DNA of 16,502 nt, taken from the NCBI GenBank assembly GCA_902465265.1, contig CABQMF010000044.1, forward strand, positions 1-16,502, given 5' to 3'. How positions within the stretch are numbered: the first letter of the stretch is position 1; every line of letters begins with the position of its first letter. The DNA comes from an uncultured Collinsella sp. GTDB taxonomy: Bacteria; Actinomycetota; Coriobacteriia; Coriobacteriales; Coriobacteriaceae. The translations under genes and the position numbers were made by a program. The notes under the pieces were generated by a model, which was not told the origin of the DNA, made no database searches, and saw nothing but the letters and a program-made list of their open reading frames with translations. Positions 7,626 to 16,452 of this stretch are shown piece by piece.

Positions 7626-7698
7626 ACTCATTGGGGACAGACTTAAATGACTACCCAATGAGTACCCGGCCACTCATTTAAGTCTGTCCCCAATGAGT
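7626..7698. repeat. Long palindrome in the gltX-metK divergent region (family T)
   Basis: Two perfect 25-base arms (7626-7650 and 7674-7698) form an inverted repeat around a 23-base centre. The arms contain GGGGACAGACTTAAATGA. The centre repeats CCCAATGAGTA (7654-7664), also found in the right arm (7689-7699), so the left arm could alternatively pair with the central copy (7626-7635 with 7654-7663). It lies upstream of both candidate promoters, not between a promoter and its gene. The sequence is unrelated to the other palindromes in the window. GGGGACAGACTT-type hairpins resemble dispersed REP-like repeats, by recollection only. Confidence 0.85.
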
Positions 7699-7734
7699 AG
7701 GTGCGGAAAGGGTGTGAATATTCGATTAACGCGA

Positions 7735-7740
7735 TATGAT
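7735..7740 (+). promoter_or_regulatory. Candidate -10 box for metK
   Basis: TATGAT lies 67 bp before the metK ATG, giving a leader of about 60 nt. No strong -35 is visible. The leader can form a short CGGCG/CGCCG hairpin (7761-7765 with 7779-7783), with no recognisable SAM riboswitch. Confidence 0.35.
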
Positions 7741-7807
7741 GTGCCCTTGCATATAGAGCTCGGCGGAATGGTAACGGTCGCCGGGACACGTTTTTGAAAG
7801 GACAATC

Positions 7808-9088
<1,281 letters not shown>

Positions 9089-9125
9089 GCTAACGAGAAA
9101 AGCCACAGCCAAATAACAACGCACC

Positions 9126-9165
9126 AAAAGAAGTACCGGCCCCAACCGGTACTTCTTTTTTATTT
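9126..9165 (+). terminator. Intrinsic terminator of metK
   Basis: A 14-bp stem (9126-9139 with 9146-9159, centre GTACCGG/CCGGTAC) with a 6-nt loop CCCCAA runs directly into a T-rich tail at 9156-9165. It lies 37 bp after the metK stop. The A-tract on the left side would also make it workable on the minus strand. Confidence 0.92.
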
Positions 9166-9256
9166 AAACGGTGGTGAAGATGTTTCGATACGCAAGGTAA
9201 GACACATCCCTAGCTAATGAATTTTGCCATCCAGCAGCTCCAACCATGTATCCTTA
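9166..9256 (+). promoter_or_regulatory. Possible promoter zone of the serine dehydratase gene
   Basis: This is the only gap between the metK terminator and the palindrome that abuts the next gene, so a promoter here is expected. TTGCCA (9224-9229) and TATCCT (9249-9254) are the best hexamers, but their 19-bp spacing is poor. If used, transcription would start just inside the palindrome, and almost all of it would be in the 5' untranslated region. No gene is seen here. Confidence 0.3.
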
Positions 9257-9377
9257 GTCCCGAGGGGCGGGGCATAAGGTCGATCGCGAGTTCCGCACGA
9301 GCCGGAGAGCACTTAATGTGCTCTCCGTGCGAGCAGGACTGTCCGAGCAGGCGACCTTATGCCCCGCCCCTCGGGAC
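9257..9377. repeat. Long bulged palindrome, family P, copy B
   Basis: The outer stem is 26 bp and perfect (9257-9282 with 9352-9377). The core (9289-9340) folds exactly as in the copy at 2823-2959: AGTTC/GGACT, CGCAC/GTGCG, GAGCC bulge (9299-9303), 9-bp stem (9304-9312 with 9318-9326), TTAAT loop (9313-9317) and AGCA bulge (9332-9335). Across the 53-nt core the copies differ at two positions only, and these pair with each other (G9305-C9325 here, A-T in copy A). The outer arms have diverged but keep GTCCC and a GGGCnTA/GGT pattern. The palindrome ends 23 bp before the dehydratase ATG, just upstream of its Shine-Dalgarno. Confidence 0.85.
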
Positions 9378-9400
9378 GAAGGGATAGAAAAGGAGCAGCC

Positions 9401-11008
9401 ATGGCAGGCAAGCCACAAACACTAGCTACGACCTCGGCATTCGAGATCTTGGGGCCCGTCATGGTCGGTCCCAGCTCGTCGCATACCGCCGGCGCCCTGC
9501 GGTGCGCGCAGGTGGCCGCCAGCCTGCTCGAGGGCCGCATCACCAAGGTCACCTTTGGCCTGTGGAACTCCTTCGCCCACACCTACCGCGGCCACGGCAC
9601 CGACCGCGCGCTCGTCGCGGGCATCCTGGGCCTCGACACCGACGACGAGAATATCAAACAGGCTTTCGACCTCGCACGCGAGCAGGGCCTCGATTATCAC
9701 TTTGACATCAAGGGCGACGACGCCTCCCTCCACCCCAACACCGTCGATATCGAGATGGTCGACGACAGGGGCGCTAAGGCGCAGGTCCGCGGCGAGAGCC
9801 TGGGCGGCGGCAAGATGCGCATCAGCCGCATCAACGGCGTCGGCGTCGACATCTCGGGCATGTATTCCACGCTCTTCGTAGCGCACCAGGACGTTCCCGG
9901 CGTACTCGCCGCACTCACGAACCTGCTCGCCTACGCACACGTGAACATCGCCTTCTGCCGCACCTACCGCACCGAGGTGGGCGGCCAGGCCTACTCCGTC
10001 TTTGAGACCGACGGCACACCCGACGACACCGTCATCCCCATGGTGCGCAGACTCGACAACGTCGGCTACGTCACCTTTATTGAACTCCCCGGCTCGGCAT
10101 CATCGCTCTCCCCCGGCGTCTCGGCCAAGGAGATCTTCGATGACGGCGAACAGCTGCTCGACGCCTGCAAGGAGCTGGAACTCAACATCGGCGCCGTCAT
10201 GGCCGTGCGCGAGGCGCGTCTGACCGGCGAGGCCCACGCCGTCGCCGCCATGCGCCGCGTGCTCGACGTCATGCGCGAGGAGACCACGGCCCCCATCGCC
10301 AATCCGCAGCGATCGCTCGGCGGGCTTATCGGCGGCGAGGCCAAACTCGTCGATGCTACCGGCCGCAACGATTTGAGCTCAAACCTGATGGGCGCCGTCC
10401 AGACCGAGGCCGTGGCCCGTGCCATGGCCGTACTCGAGCGTTCCGCCACCATGGGCGTGATCGTCGCCGCCCCCACGGCCGGCTCCGCGGGCGTCGTCCC
10501 CGGCTGCGTGCTGGCGCTCGCCGATCACCTCCAGCTCGACGACGAACAGGTCATGGAAGCCCTCTACTGCGCCGCCGCCATCGGCCTCAACCTCACCACG
10601 AGCGCCTGCGTCGCCGGCGCCGAGGGCGGATGCCAGGCCGAGGTTGGAAGCGCTGCCGCCATGGCCGCCGCCGCGCTGGTCCAGATGATGGGCGGCACTC
10701 CCGAGCAGGCGCTCGACGCCAGCTCCATCGCACTGAGCAACCTGTTGGGCCTCGTTTGCGACCCCGTCGGCGGCCTTGTCGAGGTGCCGTGCCAAAACCG
10801 CAACGCCATCGGCGTGGCCGCGGCCTTCAGCTCGGCCCAGCTCGCGCTCGCCGGCATCAAGAGCCTGGTGCCGTTTGACCAGATGGCGCATGTGATGCTC
10901 TCGGTGGGCCACGCCCTGCCGGCAACCCTGCGCGAGACGGCCAAGGGCGGCATCGCTCAAGCCCCGGCAGCGCTTTCTGCCTGCGCCAAATGCGGCGTAT
11001 GCGGATAG
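9401..11008 (+). CDS. sdaA: L-serine dehydratase (single-chain, iron-sulfur type)
   Basis: It deaminates L-serine to pyruvate and ammonia with a [4Fe-4S] cluster, feeding serine catabolism. The 535-residue protein fuses, in order, the beta domain (GPSSSHTAGA at 23-32), an ACT-like region (about 150-230) and the catalytic alpha domain (from about 244). Cys411, Cys453 and Cys464 have the spacing (42 and 11) I recall for the cluster ligands of the Legionella enzyme (Cys343/385/396). The C-terminus ends with Cys528, Cys531 and Cys534 in a CxxCxxC tail, the penultimate residue being Cys; a C-terminal Cys is the fourth ligand in the Legionella protein. The ATG at 9401 has AAAAGGAG five bases upstream. 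An upstream in-frame ATG at 9359 lies inside the palindrome and is rejected. Confidence 0.93.
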   Translation: MAGKPQTLATTSAFEILGPVMVGPSSSHTAGALRCAQVAASLLEGRITKVTFGLWNSFAHTYRGHGTDRALVAGILGLDTDDENIKQAFDLAREQGLDYHFDIKGDDASLHPNTVDIEMVDDRGAKAQVRGESLGGGKMRISRINGVGVDISGMYSTLFVAHQDVPGVLAALTNLLAYAHVNIAFCRTYRTEVGGQAYSVFETDGTPDDTVIPMVRRLDNVGYVTFIELPGSASSLSPGVSAKEIFDDGEQLLDACKELELNIGAVMAVREARLTGEAHAVAAMRRVLDVMREETTAPIANPQRSLGGLIGGEAKLVDATGRNDLSSNLMGAVQTEAVARAMAVLERSATMGVIVAAPTAGSAGVVPGCVLALADHLQLDDEQVMEALYCAAAIGLNLTTSACVAGAEGGCQAEVGSAAAMAAAALVQMMGGTPEQALDASSIALSNLLGLVCDPVGGLVEVPCQNRNAIGVAAAFSSAQLALAGIKSLVPFDQMAHVMLSVGHALPATLRETAKGGIAQAPAALSACAKCGVCG

Positions 11009-11062
11009 GCTGACTTCTCCAAACTGATACTGTTTCCGCACCACAAACAACAGGCTAATCGC

Positions 11063-11068
11063 TATAAT
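11063..11068 (+). promoter_or_regulatory. -10 box of the L,D-transpeptidase gene
   Basis: A perfect TATAAT lies 57 bp before the next ATG, in the gap after the dehydratase gene. No consensus -35 is seen at normal spacing. It supports independent transcription of the transpeptidase gene. Confidence 0.5.
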
Positions 11069-11125
11069 GCAAGCCCAGTTAAAACACGATGAGCCGCAAG
11101 GCGAAAATCGAAGGAAATATATACG

Positions 11126-12871
11126 ATGTCGCAAATCGACCGCAGTAACATGATTCCCGATCCGCAACAGCCCAGTAGGCATACGGGCGGCGTCCAATCG
11201 CCGCGCCCCATCGCGCCGGCTCACAGCCAACAACACGGCCCGGCCAATGCCTCTCAGCGCCCGAATCAGCGTCAATACCAGCAGCATCAGCAATATCAGC
11301 AGCGTCCCGCACACGGTGCCGCCCCCAAGCAGGCCCCTTCGCACGCTCGCGCGGCAAACAATCGCGGGCCCGCGGACAAGCGCACCAACAAAAGCAGCAA
11401 GTCGGGCGGAAAGACGGCCCTCTTTGTCGTCCTCGGCCTCGTCGCGATCGTCTATATCGTAGGCGTCGTGGCGTTCTCGCAGGTCGCTTACCCCAACACT
11501 ACCATCGCCGGCGTCGACATCTCGCTCTCTAACGCATCTTCGGCAGCCACCAAGGTCAACTCGGCATGGAAGCACTACAAGCTCACCGTTTCGGACGACA
11601 GCTTTAGCTGGACCTACCAGCCCGAGTCCGACGAGCCCATCGTCGATGGCGAGGAAGCCGCCCACGAGATAATCAGCAAAAACGAGCCGCTGCTGTGGCC
11701 GTCGCGCCTCATCGCGTCGCTCGGCGGCAAAACCGTTAGCGCCACCAAGAATGGCTCGGTCGACTTGGACCAAGATGTCGACCTGTCCATGCTCTCCGAT
11801 GCCTTTGACCAAAAGCAGTTTGAGGAGGACCTGGGAAGCGCCATCGACGAGTTCAACGAGGGCCGCTCGGGCACCTTTGAGGCCGCCAGCTCCTATGACG
11901 AGAAGGCCGGCAAGTTCACCGTTGAGAAGGCCCGTTCCAACGAGAAGCTCAACCGCGAACATGTCATCAAATATGCCGAGATCGAGCTCGCGTCGCTCGC
12001 CGAGAACGTCGATATCACCAAGATCGGCAACGACGCCTACGAACCGCTCAACGGTACCCTCACCAACGACCAGATTCAGGCTGCATGCGATGCCGCCAAC
12101 AACTTCTTGGGCGTCAACGTGACCCTTAAGCTCAACGGCAATGATGCCGGCAAGGTGGATGGCAGCTCGGTGCTGCAGTGGATCAGCTTTGCCGATCCGG
12201 CCAACCCCACGCTCGATACGTCACAGATCAGCAGCTGGGCAGCAGACCTCGCCAACGGCTTTAACACCGTGGGCTCCACCCGCTGGTGGACACGCGCCGA
12301 CGGTAAGGAGTGCGCTGTCGAGGGCGGCGACTTTGGCTGGTCCATCGATAGCGACACGCTCGCCAAGCAGGTCGAGGACGCTATCAATAACAAGCAGACC
12401 GGCGATATCGAGATTTCGTACTCCAAGAAGGCCGACACGTTTACCGCCAAGGGCGAGCCCGATTGGAAGGCCTATATCGACGTTGACCTGTCCGAGCAGC
12501 ACGCGCGCTACTACGACGAGAACGGCAATATCGTTTGGGAGGCCAACTTTATTTCCGGCAAACCGGGCGAAGACGCCACCCCCGAGGGCGTGTGGCAGAT
12601 CAACAGCAACGACGGTGCAAGCAAGCTCATCGGTGCCAAAGACCCCGCGACCGGAAAGCCCAAATACGTGAGCCCGGTCAGCTACTGGATGCCGTTCGAG
12701 GGCAATATGATCGGTTTCCACGACGCTACATGGCAAAACGATTCGAGTTTCGATAGTGCCGAATCTTACAAATGGTGCGGAAGCCACGGCTGCATCAACC
12801 TGCGCCTGGCCGATGCCAAGGCGCTCCACGACTGCATCAGCGTCGGCCTGTGCGTGGTCGTGCACTCGTAA
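11126..12871 (+). CDS. Membrane-anchored L,D-transpeptidase (YkuD family)
   Basis: It is predicted to form 3-3 cross-links in peptidoglycan, or attach proteins to it, on the outer face of the membrane. The 581-residue protein starts with a long cytoplasmic tail (1-95), disordered and Gln/Pro/His-rich (Q-rich at 44-60). A single membrane segment follows (about 97-119), giving a cytoplasm-in topology. The extracytoplasmic part begins with a region like the PG_binding_4/VanW-associated domain (about 125-240, opening TIAGVDISL) and probably a second related domain. The catalytic YkuD domain occupies about 452-580, with His532 and the signature SHGCINLR (553-560; catalytic Cys556, His554). AAGGA lies ten bases before the ATG. 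A TATAAT box precedes it; the transporter genes follow after 130 bp. The family is clear, the exact substrate is not. Confidence 0.93.
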   Translation: MSQIDRSNMIPDPQQPSRHTGGVQSPRPIAPAHSQQHGPANASQRPNQRQYQQHQQYQQRPAHGAAPKQAPSHARAANNRGPADKRTNKSSKSGGKTALFVVLGLVAIVYIVGVVAFSQVAYPNTTIAGVDISLSNASSAATKVNSAWKHYKLTVSDDSFSWTYQPESDEPIVDGEEAAHEIISKNEPLLWPSRLIASLGGKTVSATKNGSVDLDQDVDLSMLSDAFDQKQFEEDLGSAIDEFNEGRSGTFEAASSYDEKAGKFTVEKARSNEKLNREHVIKYAEIELASLAENVDITKIGNDAYEPLNGTLTNDQIQAACDAANNFLGVNVTLKLNGNDAGKVDGSSVLQWISFADPANPTLDTSQISSWAADLANGFNTVGSTRWWTRADGKECAVEGGDFGWSIDSDTLAKQVEDAINNKQTGDIEISYSKKADTFTAKGEPDWKAYIDVDLSEQHARYYDENGNIVWEANFISGKPGEDATPEGVWQINSNDGASKLIGAKDPATGKPKYVSPVSYWMPFEGNMIGFHDATWQNDSSFDSAESYKWCGSHGCINLRLADAKALHDCISVGLCVVVHS

Positions 12872-12931
12872 GGAATCACGCCTTCGCACAACGGGGAACT
12901 GACGCTCCAATCTAACAGTTCCGAAAGATAC

Positions 12932-12966
12932 TGCCATAATGCGCCCGCCTCTCGCGACGGGCGCAT
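12932..12966 (+). promoter_or_regulatory. Extended -10 box and overlapping inverted repeat before the transporter operon
   Basis: TGCCATAAT (12932-12940) fits an extended -10 element. It is followed immediately by a perfect 9-bp inverted repeat, ATGCGCCCG (12939-12947) and CGGGCGCAT (12958-12966), separated by 10 bases. The repeat would cover the transcription start region, a common operator position. No T-run follows, so it is not a terminator. The operator role is inferred. Confidence 0.4.
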
Positions 12967-13001
12967 ATACTTATCGAGGAACTTTCTATAAAGGAGACGC
13001 C

Positions 13002-14423
13002 ATGCCGAATGTCCCCACCATCAACCCGGGACCGAATGATTCCGAGCGAGCGCCCGAGGGTGCCACCGAAACGCTTCCACTCTTAACAAACGTGTACGCC
13101 ACACAGCAAAACGGCAGCACAAGCGATACAACCGAGATTTCTGACGAAGAGGCCTACGCCAAGCTCAAGGCGAAGCGTGCCGAGCGTCGGCGCAAAAAGC
13201 TCATCCAACGCGGCATTGCAGCCGGCGTCGTGGCCGCCATTGTGCTCATCGCCGTTGTCATGACCTTCGTCATCAACGCGCGGCCCGCAGGTACTAACGG
13301 GCCGGTGACCGACATGGTCACCGAGGGCACGTTTACGACCACCGTCGAGGCTAAAGGTCAGCTCAAGCCCATCTCGGCTTCGGTGGTCTCCCCTTCTGTC
13401 GACGGCACGGTGGCATCGATCAACGTGCAAGCCGGCCAGTACGTCAACGAGGGCGACGTGCTCATGACCATTAAAAACGACGAGCTCGATCGCAACGTTG
13501 CCGATGCACAGCGCGCGGTGGCGGCGGCACAGGAAGACCTCGCCAACGCACAGAAAGCGGTAGCTGCCGCCCAAGCCGCCTCGGCGCCTGACGCAGATGC
13601 AGTAGGCGCGAGTGGCGTCACCGGCACCGCCGACACGAGTGCCGTCTCGAGCGCCCAACGCAACCTAGCCTCAGCCCAGGCGACCCTGGACCAGGCCAAC
13701 GCCAAAGCCGCCGAGCGCACCGTGACCGCGCCCAGCTCGGGCAGTATCGTCGATCTCAACGCCAAGGTCGGCGCCACGGTGACGGGCGGCATGATTATGG
13801 GCGAAGGCGATACGAGCGGCGGCAAGCAGTGCATGCAGATCGCCGACCTCTTCAAGATGAAGGTCACCGTTCAGGTGGGTGAAAAGGATATCGCCAAAAT
13901 CGCCGTTGGACAGAGCGCCAATGTTACCTATCCGGCCTTTCCCGATATCGTGAGCCAGGGAACGGTCACCGCAATCGCTTCGGTGGCAAACTCCGACGCC
14001 GCCAACGGTGGCGGCGGAAGCGTGACCTTTAACGTCGACATTTTGATCGAGGCGCCCGACGCGCGCCTCAAGCCGGGCATGACCGCCGAGGTCTCGGTGG
14101 TGACCGAACAGCTCGACGATGTGGTGATGGTGCCGACCATGGCGCTCATGACCGAGGATGGCGAAAACTATTACGTCAACGTAGCAACCGACGGCGAAGG
14201 CAAACAGACCCGACGCGTAAAGGTAACCGTCGTGACGCAAAACGATAACGATGCCGTGGTCGGAAAGACGCAGGTCAAGCGCGATGACCAGGGCAACGAG
14301 ATTAACGCGGACGTGCCGGTCACCAAACTGCGCGACGGCGACACCCTCATCGTGGATACCGGCGCAGGCATGACGGCCGACGGTGGCGACTCTGGCAGCA
14401 TGTCTGCCGACGAGGGCATGTAA
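13002..14423 (+). CDS. Periplasmic-adaptor-type (HlyD/MacA-like) membrane fusion protein of an ABC exporter
   Basis: This is the adaptor subunit of a tripartite ABC transporter, in a monoderm context comparable to Bacillus YknX. The 473-residue protein has a long charged cytoplasmic N-terminus (1-70, basic at 56-70) and one membrane segment (about 71-92). Next come the first half of a biotinyl-lipoyl domain (VDGTVASINVQAGQYVNEGD), a short Ala/Gln-rich coiled-coil hairpin interrupted by a Gly/Ala/Asp linker, and the second lipoyl half (TVTAPSSGSIVDLNAKVG). A beta-barrel domain and membrane-proximal domain follow, and the tail is acidic and Met/Gly-rich. AAGGAG lies five bases before the chosen ATG, 21 codons inside the open frame. 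Its stop overlaps the next start (TAATG). Substrate is not evident; toxic peptides or antibiotics are typical for the family. Confidence 0.9.
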   Translation: MPNVPTINPGPNDSERAPEGATETLPLLTNVYATQQNGSTSDTTEISDEEAYAKLKAKRAERRRKKLIQRGIAAGVVAAIVLIAVVMTFVINARPAGTNGPVTDMVTEGTFTTTVEAKGQLKPISASVVSPSVDGTVASINVQAGQYVNEGDVLMTIKNDELDRNVADAQRAVAAAQEDLANAQKAVAAAQAASAPDADAVGASGVTGTADTSAVSSAQRNLASAQATLDQANAKAAERTVTAPSSGSIVDLNAKVGATVTGGMIMGEGDTSGGKQCMQIADLFKMKVTVQVGEKDIAKIAVGQSANVTYPAFPDIVSQGTVTAIASVANSDAANGGGGSVTFNVDILIEAPDARLKPGMTAEVSVVTEQLDDVVMVPTMALMTEDGENYYVNVATDGEGKQTRRVKVTVVTQNDNDAVVGKTQVKRDDQGNEINADVPVTKLRDGDTLIVDTGAGMTADGGDSGSMSADEGM

Positions 14424-15196
14424 TGCGTCCCGTCATCGACATCCGCAACGTGCATCGCATTTTTGAGAGCGAGGCCGGCTGCGCCCATATCCTGCATAAC
14501 GTGAGCCTGGCAGTGAATCCCGGCGAGTTCGTGGCCATTACCGGCCCTTCGGGCTCGGGCAAGTCAACGCTCATGAATATCCTGGGCTGCCTGGACAAGC
14601 CGACGGCAGGCGATTATTACCTGCAGGGCCTCAACGTGGCAGAGCTCGACGATGACGAGCTCACCGAAGTCCGCGCCCTGAGCATCGGCTTTGTCTTTCA
14701 GAGCTTTAACCTGCTGCCGCGCCTATCGGTCATCGAAAACGTAATGCTGCCGCTGTCGTACACCAACGTGCCGCGGGCTCAGCGTGAGATGCGCGCCGTC
14801 CATGCGCTGCAAGCCGTCACGCTGCCGGTCGACCACTGGGACCACCGCATCTCCGAGCTCTCGGGCGGACAGATGCAGAGGGTTGCCATCGCGCGCGCCC
14901 TCGTCAACGATCCGCCCATCATCCTAGCCGACGAGCCGACGGGAAACCTTGACTCCGCAACCGGAGCGCTCGTGATGGAGACCTTCCACGAACTCCAAGA
15001 ACGCGGCAAGACCATCGTACTCATCACTCATGATCCCGGTATCGCCGCCGAGGCCGACCGTGCCGTAACCATTCGCGACGGCCGGATCCACGACGGCGCG
15101 TACATTGCGCACGCGCCGAATACGCTACGCGGCGCCATCAGCAACCTACCCGCGACCTGTACATCTTCCACGTGGCCGAAAGGAGCGAAGGCATGA
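14423..15196 (+). CDS. ABC transporter ATP-binding protein (MacB/LolD type)
   Basis: This is the cytoplasmic ATPase that powers the neighbouring permease. The 257-residue protein has every ABC motif: Walker A GPSGSGKST (41-49), Q-loop Gln93 in FVFQSFNLLPRLSV, signature LSGGQMQRVAIARAL (146-160), Walker B IILADEPTGNLDS (166-178, catalytic Glu171) and H-loop His203. The LLPRLSVIENVMLPL and EPTGNLDS wording is typical of the MacB/LolD/FtsE group. About 30 residues after the catalytic core (from 225) lack a known domain. Its ATG overlaps the adaptor stop by one base, and its TGA overlaps the permease ATG (ATGA), so the three subunits are likely translated together. A close match to Bacillus YknY is expected. 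Confidence 0.95.
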   Translation: MRPVIDIRNVHRIFESEAGCAHILHNVSLAVNPGEFVAITGPSGSGKSTLMNILGCLDKPTAGDYYLQGLNVAELDDDELTEVRALSIGFVFQSFNLLPRLSVIENVMLPLSYTNVPRAQREMRAVHALQAVTLPVDHWDHRISELSGGQMQRVAIARALVNDPPIILADEPTGNLDSATGALVMETFHELQERGKTIVLITHDPGIAAEADRAVTIRDGRIHDGAYIAHAPNTLRGAISNLPATCTSSTWPKGAKA

Positions 15197-16407
15197 GCAC
15201 CCGAGATCTTGTACAAGAAGCCCTGCACTCGCTCAAGGCCAACAAGGGACGCAGCCTACTCACTATCCTGGGCATTGTTATCGGCATCGCCTCCGTCATT
15301 GCCATGACCTCGCTTATCGGCGGTATCCAAAACAGCCTGGTCAACAGCCTGGGCCTCAACGCCGCACGCATGGTGCAAATCTATTCGTCGCAAGAGCTCA
15401 CCGAGTCGGACGTCGAGAAGCTTCGCAAGATGGTGCCGCAGATCGAGCAAATCGGCATCGTGGACAGCGCCTATACCGAGTACAAGGCCGGTGACAAAAG
15501 CTATACCGTCATGGCGCAGGGCGTCGATAGCGACATGCTCGACGCCGTGGGCGCCAGCAAGCTCGTCGCGGGGCGCACCTACACCCAGGCTGAGTCCCAA
15601 TCTGGCGCACGCGTGGCGCTCATCAGCCGTGGCGGCACCGATCAGCTGTACGGCAACGAGCAGGACGCGGTGGGCAAGACCATCAAGGTCTCCAACGGCG
15701 AGGTGCAGATTGTCGGTGTTATCGACGGCGGCAACGACTCCATGGGCTCGCTTACGCTATACATGCCGCGCGAGACCATCTCGGGCCTCTTTGGCGACGA
15801 GAATCCGTCGTTTCCCAGCGTAACGGCGCTCGCCACCGAGGGTACAGACGTGGATGAGCTGTGCAAGACGATTGAATCCAAGGTGCGCGCAATGAAGGGC
15901 ATCGCGGACGACGACGAATATGACAGCGTATCGGCAACATCCATGAAAAGCGCCATCGACGCCCTCAATTCCTTTATGGGCGCGTTCTCGCTCATCATGG
16001 GCGCCGTTGCCAGCATTTCGCTGCTCGTGGGCGGTATCGGCATCATGAATATGATGCTCACCAATGTGACCGAGCGAATCCGCGAGATCGGTATTCGTCG
16101 AGCCTTGGGTGCCAGCCGTCGCGATATCACCGCGCAGTTTCTGGCCGAGTCCTCAGCGCTGTGCGTCACCGGTGGCCTGCTGGGTGTCCTGATTGGCTAT
16201 CTGCTTGCCTGGGGTCTAGCGATGTTCGCCGCGGGTTCCGGCGTGCTTGGCGAGCTCGGTGCCAGCGGTACCATTACGCCGAGCTTTTCGATCGCCACGG
16301 TGCTACTGGCCTTTGCGGTCTCCGTCGGCATCGGCGTCATCTTTGGCTTCTACCCCGCCCGCCGGGCAGCAAAACTCGACCCCGTGGAGTGCCTGCGCTA
16401 CCAGTAA
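15193..16407 (+). CDS. MacB-type ABC transporter permease
   Basis: This is the membrane subunit of the tripartite exporter. The 404-residue protein shows the MacB/FtsX topology: a first membrane helix (about 21-44), a large extracytoplasmic MacB-type domain (about 45-258), then three helices (about 261-288, 322-347, 367-387). A cytoplasmic coupling segment ERIREIGIRRALGASRRDI (294-312) and the terminal signature GFYPARRAAKLDPVECLR (385-402) are typical of the family. The ATG at 15193 has AAGGAG seven bases upstream and forms ATGA with the preceding stop; a GTG at 15172 is a weaker alternative. No separate ATPase domain is fused, unlike E. coli MacB, so it resembles the split Bacillus YknYZ arrangement. 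No outer-membrane partner is encoded nearby, consistent with a single-membrane cell. Confidence 0.95.
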   Translation: MSTRDLVQEALHSLKANKGRSLLTILGIVIGIASVIAMTSLIGGIQNSLVNSLGLNAARMVQIYSSQELTESDVEKLRKMVPQIEQIGIVDSAYTEYKAGDKSYTVMAQGVDSDMLDAVGASKLVAGRTYTQAESQSGARVALISRGGTDQLYGNEQDAVGKTIKVSNGEVQIVGVIDGGNDSMGSLTLYMPRETISGLFGDENPSFPSVTALATEGTDVDELCKTIESKVRAMKGIADDDEYDSVSATSMKSAIDALNSFMGAFSLIMGAVASISLLVGGIGIMNMMLTNVTERIREIGIRRALGASRRDITAQFLAESSALCVTGGLLGVLIGYLLAWGLAMFAAGSGVLGELGASGTITPSFSIATVLLAFAVSVGIGVIFGFYPARRAAKLDPVECLRYQ

Positions 16408-16419
16408 GCCAACACCAGA

Positions 16420-16448
16420 TAAGTTGCGGTGAAATAGAGACTGTTTAG
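16420..16448 (+). repeat. Half copy of the rsmB-downstream repeat (family R)
   Basis: From 16420, 25 of 29 bases match the minus strand of the repeat that follows rsmB (283 down to 255), including TAAGTTGCGGTGAAATAG. It begins 12 bases after the permease stop, in the same orientation relative to the upstream gene as the copy after rsmB. The complementary second arm is absent; insertion-sequence-like DNA begins at about 16453, so this copy seems to be interrupted. Confidence 0.75.
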
Positions 16449-16452
16449 GGGG

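Noticed and set aside
7542..7673. 44-codon N-terminal extension of gltX
   Set aside because: The extension would run through the candidate promoter and into the palindrome; the ATG at 7541 has a good Shine-Dalgarno and gives the standard family N-terminus.
7741..7807. SAM-responsive riboswitch in front of metK
   Set aside because: The leader is only about 60 nt, shows just a short 5-bp hairpin and none of the conserved cores of SAM riboswitch classes that I can recognise.
10379..11962. 527-codon open frame on the minus strand across the serine dehydratase and transpeptidase genes
   Set aside because: It is antisense to two genes with complete catalytic motifs and spans their intergenic promoter; its translation is low-complexity Gly/Ala/Leu/Val-rich, typical of GC-rich shadow frames.
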